Below, one piece after another: positions 59,249 through 64,000 of a stretch of DNA of 64,000 nt (positions within the stretch are counted from its first letter, which is position 1; every line of letters begins with the position of its first letter). The stretch is taken from positions 234,450,188 to 234,514,187 of the forward strand of contig OZ005650.1 in assembly GCA_963930645.1 (NCBI GenBank), given 5' to 3'. The notes under the pieces were generated by a model. That model made no database searches. It saw nothing but the letters and a program-made list of their open reading frames with translations, and was not told where the DNA came from. The position numbers were made by a program, and so were the translations under genes. This stretch comes from Salticus scenicus. Lineage: Eukaryota > Arthropoda > Arachnida > Araneae > Salticidae.

Positions 59249-61134
59249 AGTGATTCTACAACGGTTCTTGCCTGGATACAGCGAGAAGAAAATTGGTCCG
59301 TTTTTGTAAGAAATAGAGTGCAGGAGATCAGAAAACTGAGTGATCCTTCATCGTGGAGACATATAACGGGAAAGAAGAATGCTGCAGACTTGCCCTCCAG
59401 AGGATGCAAAGCAAAGCATCTAGTCTCATCAAAATGGTGGGAGGGTCCACAATGGATGAAAGATGTTTCTGAATTTCGAACAATGATGGATTTCTCCAAT
59501 CGCGATTGGAATGAGGAAGAAATTGAAAAGGAAAAACCTAGGAAAACTTGTATACTGACAAATACTGAAGCTATTGTTGAGGAAGACTGGTACTATAGAT
59601 ACTTTTCTAGTTATGACAGAATTATTCGTCTTGTTGCATGGATCCTTCGTTTCAAGCACAACTGCAAGAATTTTAATTGGAGGAAGAATGGTGAATTGAC
59701 AGCCTCAGAAATTCATGAAGCAGAAATGAAGGTTTTACTTCTAATTCAGAATGAGTCTTTTCCTCAAGAAGACGAAAAGAGATTGAAATCTTTGCAAACG
59801 TTTAAAGACGAGCTTGGTGTCATTCGTCTGAAGACGAAAATTATTTATCGAAAGGATAGTGAAGATTTTCTTAAACCTATTGTTCTTCCATCAAAACATG
59901 AAGTGGTAAAACGGCTAATTTATAAAGCACATGTTGAGAACTGCCATGCTGGTGTCCAGATACTATTAAATATACTTCGAGAAAAGTATTGGATCCTAAA
60001 CGGCAGAAAGGCGGTGAAAAATGTTGTAGCCAGCTGCACTGCATGCAAAAGATTTCGGTCAAAGAACTTAGAAGTAATCAGTCCTCCACTTCCAGAAAAC
60101 AGAGTTAAAGATGCTGCAGTTTTTCAGATAATTGGTGTTGATATGGCTGGGCCATTATTTCTCAAGGATAACAAGAAAAGCTGGGTTTTAATTTTTACTT
60201 GCGCAGTATACAGAGCGGTCCATTTGGAGCTTGTTACTGCTGCTTCAACAGATGCGTTCTTAATGGCTTTTAGAAGATTTACAGCTCGCAGAGGAAGATG
60301 CTCTACTGTATACTGTGACAATGGTTCAAATTTTGTAGGACCAGCCAACTATTTCAAGAAACTAGACTGGGAACGCATACGAAAACATGGAGCTATCAAC
60401 TCTATTGATTGGAAGTTCAATCCCCCAACTGCTGCTTGGTGGGGCGGTTGGTGGGAGAGATTAATTCGAATTTTAAAAGATCTCTTGAAAATAGTATTAG
60501 GGCTGGCACGTCTCGATTACGAAGAAATGATGACGGTTTTAGCTGAGTGTGAGAGGGTAGTCAACTCAAGACCTCTTACTTACATCTGTGAAGCGGAAGC
60601 TGTAAAACCAATTTCGCCATCGATGTTCATCCAAGATATGCATGAATGCAGTCTTCCTGATTTGGATGCTGTTGAGCAAAATTTTTTGTGTAAAAGGCTC
60701 AAATACAGACAAACCATTCTCAAAGATTTACGAAGCCGTTTTAGATCTGAATATCTTGGTGCTCTTATTCTACGAAAAAGAAAAAGCAAAGAGTCAGCCA
60801 ACCATACCGTTACTGTTGGCGAAATTGTTATGGTGGGAGCCGATAATAAAAAATCTACTGTCCTTTAGGTCGTATCACTGAGGTTATACCAGGTAAAGAT
60901 GGACAAGTACGACTTGTTAAAGTGCAAACTTCCCAAAAGGAGCTCTTACGCCCGATTCAAAGAGTTTATCCCCTAGAGATAACATCTTCTGAAGATCTTC
61001 CCACACAGATGACTCTCAGTAAAGTTAAAGAATCAGATAACATCTCCAAAGTTTCAGACTGTACTACTAGTGAGCAAATGAAGTTTAGTAGAGTTGGCAG
61101 AAGAATTAAAGTGCCGGAAAGACTGAACTTGTAG
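59249..61134 (+). pseudogene. BEL/Pao pol: RNase H end, integrase, DUF5641
   Basis: The frame continues directly after the TGA at 59246 with SDSTTVLAWI (end of RNase H) and NAADLPSRG. Counting from the ATG at 59318, an H2C2 zinc finger lies at H205, H210, C240 and C243. The integrase core has its DDE triad at Asp275 (GVDMAGP), Asp334 (VYCDNGSNF) and Glu380 (GGWWERLIR). The DUF5641 C-terminal domain starts near residue 495. TAG at 60866-60868 ends that frame; after a frameshift near 60860 the remainder (GRITEVIPGKDGQVRLVKVQ) is read in another frame to TAG at 61132-61134. Integrase would insert element cDNA into chromosomes. The core is uninterrupted for more than 500 codons. Confidence 0.93.
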
Positions 61135-61270
61135 ATTATATTAGATATTGTTGATCATTCTACTATTTATTTTACATTTCATTTTTATATTTTTTAAATG
61201 TAATCTTGCCATCTTTGTATCAGAGTTGTTTTGACTAATAGTTTTTATGTTTTGATTATTATTTATAATC

Positions 61271-61284
61271 AAAAGGTGGGAGGA
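61271..61284 (+). other. Polypurine tract
   Basis: AAAAGGTGGGAGGA lies immediately before the 3' LTR, the plus-strand primer position. Confidence 0.85.
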
Positions 61285-61687
61285 TGTTGAAAATGTATTA
61301 TTATGTCTATTATTTATTTTATGAATATTATTATTATTGGATGGCAACGTTAGTTAAAAAAATATACTTGATCTCGTTTAATCGAGAGCTCGTGTGTATT
61401 AAAATTTTTAGAATAAGTAATTTACTGTTTTAGAGCAGTAGGCTTTTTCCATTGGGTATAAAGTTGTTTTGTGTTTTTTAAATGATTTATTTTTGTAAAT
61501 AATATTCAACGTAGCTGTGTTTTTTTTTACTGATATTTGAATTTTTAGAAGAAACGCAGTATGTGTTATTCAATTGAGTAGCCGCTTTGAAGATAAAAGT
61601 GTGAATATTTCATTTACTGGCGTCCGTAGATAACACTAGTTTTTAGAAAGCAGAAGGAAACGGTGATTTTCTTAAGTAGCTTTAACA
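61285..61687 (+). repeat. 3' LTR of the BEL/Pao element
   Basis: 403 bp. It differs from the 5' copy by one A in a poly-A run and about seven substitutions (for example CATTGGGTATAAAG against CATTGAGAATAAAG). It is followed by ATGTC, the second target-duplication copy. Confidence 0.95.
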
Positions 61688-61692
61688 ATGTC

Positions 61693-61920
61693 CATTAATT
61701 TGATAAAAGGAAATTCTTTATGAATTATCACGGGCATTTACATAAAAAAATATAGGATATGTTTTGAGATTGGTTAAAACATTGGCAGAAATGCGCACTG
61801 AAGTCGGAGGAGAGTGTCTTGCAGTGATGAAATAATTTTTGACTAATAATAATTTGACACCTTTTGTTTTATGTCTCCATTCAGAGTACTTTTTCATCAT
61901 AGTAGAATATAATAAAAATA
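61693..61920 (+). pseudogene. Mariner transposase pseudogene, 3' part
   Basis: Directly after the BEL target duplication the mariner reading resumes with SINLIKGNSL, matching the point where LKLPVRRHRFMS broke off at 55393. What follows (WLKHWQKCALKSEESVLQ-like reading at about 61770-61820) corresponds to the C-terminal WxxCIxxEGxYF-type region of mariner proteins, badly decayed. No inverted terminal repeat is recognisable. Confidence 0.65.
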
Positions 61921-62308
61921 TTTTTAAAAAATAGAGAAATATTAGAGATATTTTTGTTTAGTACCCTTTTTGTATTATGAATAATAATATATAATAATAA
62001 GTTAAAGCTAGAAATCTGCATTGCAATTTCTTTCAGCATTATGGTAAAATTTAATTGATGAATGTTTAATTAAATGATTACTCTCACTGAAGATAAAAAC
62101 GAAACACGCATGTATCGCAATTTTATTTTTCCCTTCAACTAGATTATCACTGAAAAGAAATATTAAATATTCAACTACAAATTCATTGATAATACAAATT
62201 CTTAATTAATATACAATTTTTTTAATAATAATAATAAAAAAAAAACTAATTTCCAAAAAAAATAAATAAATAAATAAATAAAAAAATATATTATTAATGC
62301 ATACTCAC
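61921..62308. other. Intronic AT-rich sequence
   Basis: Nothing recognised apart from A/T homopolymers and an (AAAT)n tract at about 62258-62283. Confidence 0.5.
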
Positions 62309-62459
62309 TCGTTGTTTAGATTTAACAACATGATTTTGAAGATCAGTCTTTTCTCCAATCACTTTACTTCCCCACAATATAAATCCAATCCAGGTATATG
62401 TCACTGCCATACACAGCATAGGCAAAACGTATGTGAGAACTAAAAATACAATGTTGTAT
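62309..62459 (-). CDS. Tachykinin-like receptor exon, TM5 and intracellular loop 3
   Basis: The minus-strand acceptor TTTTTACAG precedes A at 62459, which is the third base of a split codon, so the upstream intron is phase 2. The exon then reads YNIVFLVLTYVLPMLCMAVT (TM5, with the conserved Pro), YTWIGFILWGSKVIGE and TDLQNHVVKSKQR, and ends in phase 0 at donor CGA|GTGAGT. WGSxxIGE followed by a basic K/R-rich loop leading into RVVxM is the tachykinin-receptor pattern, and it joins in frame to the TM6-TM7 exon at 46830. The polypyrimidine tract of the acceptor is an almost pure C9-T-rich homopolymer. Exons for the N-terminus and TM1-TM4 must lie to the right of the window. Confidence 0.95.
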
Positions 62460-62696
62460 CTGTAAAAAAAAAAAAAAAAAAAAAGAAAAAAAAGGGGGGG
62501 GGGGCATTTTAAACCACATAATTTCAATAAATATATTTAAATATCATTTAAAATTTTATCGGTATTAAGACACTAATATTCAGACAACCAAAAACTATAT
62601 ATATTTTATTTTTATTAAAATATAAATAAACAAATAACCATTCTATTAAGGATATAATAATGCGAAATGAAAATAATAAGTAGTAGTATGATTATT

Positions 62697-63000
62697 ACTT
62701 TCTTCTATATTCAATAGAAGAAAGTATTGGATTCGTAAAAATTTTCGGCCTCGGGTTTTTGATGGATTTACACGTTTTGAGAGATGCAGAATACGATTTG
62801 ACCATTTTTAGAAAATGTCATTCTGTCTCTATGTCTGTGTGTGTGTGTAAAAAAAAATGTGGCAACTGTATTTCAGGAACTACTGCACAGAATTTCATAC
62901 AAAGTAGTATGTAGTTACACCTTGACATAAATTAGTGCCTATCAACATTTGGTAAAAATTGTCTTATAGGTAGCGTTGCCATCCCGCTTTTTCTAAATTT
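62697..63000 (+). repeat. Terminal-hairpin dispersed repeat, partial copy
   Basis: Opens with a 12-bp perfect hairpin (ACTTTCTTCTAT, 5-base loop, complement; 62697-62725), then ATTGGATTCGTAAAAATTTTC. It shares ACACGTTTTGAGAG, GAAAATGTC(A/T)(T/G)TCTGTC and TTGACATAAATTAGTGCCTA-like blocks with 3381-3700. Non-coding. Confidence 0.75.
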
Positions 63001-63379
63001 TTAACATGGTGGTATAGGAGAAAATTTTGTATACATGTGCGTAAGGAGAATTATTTTTTAATAATTATTATGAAATTTACAAGAATTATTTATAATAGAC
63101 ATAGTCAACTGGGAAAAAAATTGTATATGTAGAAGCATCGTCTCGCCCCCTGGAGGGGATGTCCCTCCTCGAGGGGAATAAATTTTCATGATGGGTATCT
63201 TTCAAAAGAACTCGCCATTAGTTTTAAAGTGAATAGGAAATCTCATCTCATAAACAGATATTTAAATCCACGTGTCATTGTATAAATTAGTTAAAAATAA
63301 CACTTTTAACACGTAAATATTTTCATTAAAAAACTATACTTTAATTAAAAACATTATTAAAATTTTACAAATATATTTA

Positions 63380-63421
63380 GTCGAAGGTTTTCGCCCAGCT
63401 TCTCTCGGCATCATCAGGACA
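63380..63421 (-). ncRNA. Hammerhead-ribozyme-like motif, copy A
   Basis: On the minus strand: GTC, CTGATGA, an imperfect GCCGAG/CTGGGC stem, GAA, then a minimal AACCTT stem III with 2-base loop, C (possible cleavage site, TTC) and GAC, which pairs with the leading GTC. This satisfies the CUGANGA, GAAA and NUH rules of a type I hammerhead with a very short helix III, a form reported for Penelope-like elements. Weak points are an unpaired T after CTGATGA and only three pairs in helix I. Confidence 0.45.
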
Positions 63422-63634
63422 GATTAAAAAGTTTGACAAATGCAACTCGACACATTCATTATATAAAAAAAAGTCACGGCACAGTTACAGTTAATTTCGA
63501 CGAGTGAGTCCTTAAGTTAAAAAAGAATTTTTTATTTGAAGCTTTTTAGGGTCACTATAGGACAACTTCATGTATGGAAAAAAACTTGCATATAGTTGAG
63601 GTTTCACAGGGATAACATGGAACTTTTTTAATCT

Positions 63635-63675
63635 GTCCTGATGATGCCCAGACAAGTTGGGCGAAAAGCTTCGAC
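63635..63675 (+). ncRNA. Hammerhead-ribozyme-like motif, copy B
   Basis: On the plus strand: GTC, CTGATGA, helix II GCCCA/TGGGC with a 7-base loop, GAA, AAGCTT as a minimal helix III, C and GAC. Compared with copy A, the changes fall in the helix II region and in the two-base loop of helix III (GC against CC), while the catalytic core positions are unchanged. The same weak points apply. Confidence 0.45.
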
Positions 63676-64000
63676 TAAATATATTTGTAAAATTTTAATA
63701 ATGTTTTTAATTACAGTATAGTTTTTTAATGAAAATATTTATGTGTTTAAAGTGTAATTTTTAACAAATTTTAAAATGAATGGTTGAACCATTCATCTGC
63801 GATAATTTAAAATAAATTTATAGATTTTTTTTTTCATTTTTAATAATAATACTAATAATAAAAAATTGTAATATTGAGAATAAAATAAACTTTTTTTTCG
63901 ATATTTAGTGTTATACTACTTGTCCAATATGGAAATCGTACTGCATTATCATGGAAGATAATTCTATTAAATAATGATTTCAATAAATTTCTTTTTTACT

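Larger units (their letters stand above)
55394..61687 (+). mobile_element. BEL/Pao LTR retrotransposon, nearly complete, degenerate
   Basis: The 6294-bp element has LTRs of 404 and 403 bp differing at about eight positions. A 5-bp target duplication ATGTC (55389-55393 and 61688-61692), a primer-binding site, a polypurine tract and the BEL/Pao gene order Gag-protease-RT-RNase H-integrase-DUF5641 in one gag-pol unit are all present. Four in-frame stops (55936, 56392, 56906, 59246) and two frameshifts (near 56670 and 60860) mean this copy cannot make its polyprotein. The close LTR match implies a fairly recent insertion, well after the decay of the mariner it landed in. No envelope-like gene is present. 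It is an old genomic copy, described as it stands. Confidence 0.95.
46831..62308 (-). other. Receptor intron (~15.5 kb) between TM5 and TM6 exons
   Basis: Bounded by donor CGA|GTGAGT at 62308 and acceptor TTCTAG at 46831, both phase 0. It is stuffed with mobile DNA: a Penelope-like RT remnant (47309-48252), a 2.1-kb DNA transposon (48556-50666), a tRNA-like sequence, two palindromic MITEs, a mariner pseudogene and the BEL/Pao element. The BEL element lies antisense to the receptor gene, so its poly(A) signals would not cut receptor transcripts. Stretches not listed separately are AT-rich and unrecognised. Confidence 0.85.
63281..63776. repeat. Fold-back repeat with ~148-bp inverted arms
   Basis: The arms 63281-63428 and 63630-63776 are inverted copies sharing AATATTTTCATTAAAAAACT, AAAAACATTATTAAAATTTT, ACAAATATATTTAGTCGAAG and GCATCATCAGGACAGATTAA. 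They surround about 200 bp of unique sequence. The inner end of each arm carries the CTGATGA...GAAA motif described separately. Such ends recall the terminal repeats of Penelope-like elements. Confidence 0.85.
62460..64000 (-). other. 5'-adjacent receptor intron, partial
   Basis: From the TM5 exon acceptor to the window edge I find no exon on the minus strand. It contains a dispersed repeat (62697-63000) and a fold-back repeat with hammerhead-like motifs (63281-63776). The rest, including 63000-63280 and 63777-64000, is AT-rich and unrecognised. Confidence 0.6.

Noticed and set aside
1..64000. An undescribed multi-gene biological system
   Set aside because: I looked for clusters of non-transposon open frames on both strands and found none. 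All substantial coding signal belongs to one receptor gene or to mobile elements.

Overview
This is a eukaryotic, strongly AT-rich, repeat-dense genomic window. The only host gene I can support is the 3' half of a neuropeptide G-protein-coupled receptor of the tachykinin receptor type (closest in style to arthropod TkR86C/natalisin receptors). It lies on the minus strand as three coding exons: 62309-62459 (TM5 and third intracellular loop), 46634-46830 (TM6-TM7) and 39589-39778 (C-terminal tail and stop). Splice sites and phases agree at both junctions. The two introns are about 15.5 kb and 6.9 kb, and the exons for TM1-TM4 must lie beyond the right edge. The receptor type, the mariner, BEL/Pao and Penelope-like elements and the long repeat-filled introns point to an arthropod. 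A chelicerate such as a spider is my best guess, but it is not proven.

Nearly everything else is mobile or repetitive DNA. From left to right: a short non-autonomous Helitron (1662-2000); an internally deleted mariner with matching 30-bp ends (7735-8432); a pogo/Tigger-type remnant (10305-11039); an RTE-like LINE fragment (11120-12320); a gag-only LTR retrotransposon on the minus strand (12698-16949) that carries a TTAA-flanked MITE inside its own tandem repeat; an element with terminal hairpins and a 28-bp minisatellite (18904-20258); a 1.2-1.4 kb unit present three times (21935-25213); a mariner fragment; a TTAA MITE (25841-26544); and a broken DUF4817-type transposon with roughly 500-bp inverted repeats (27932-30792). 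From 32.8 to 38.4 kb the sequence is a diverged duplication followed by about 22 copies of a 154-bp tandem repeat.

The receptor introns hold a 9-unit satellite with a hairpin in each unit (41334-42378), a promoter-like patch (42645-42860), a Penelope-like reverse transcriptase remnant (47309-48252), a 2.1-kb non-autonomous DNA transposon (48556-50666), a tRNA-like sequence, two copies of a palindromic MITE, and a nearly complete BEL/Pao retrotransposon (55394-61687) inserted into an older mariner pseudogene. At 63.3-63.8 kb, just 5' of the TM5 exon, a fold-back repeat carries two outward-facing hammerhead-ribozyme-like motifs.

I found no convincing new multi-gene biological system. The most unusual signals are the paired hammerhead-like motifs, the group of repeat families that share a terminal hairpin, the 154-bp array, and several insertions dated by an empty copy of the target in the same window. 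I saw no intact non-transposon gene other than the receptor, and no CRISPR array or prokaryotic feature.
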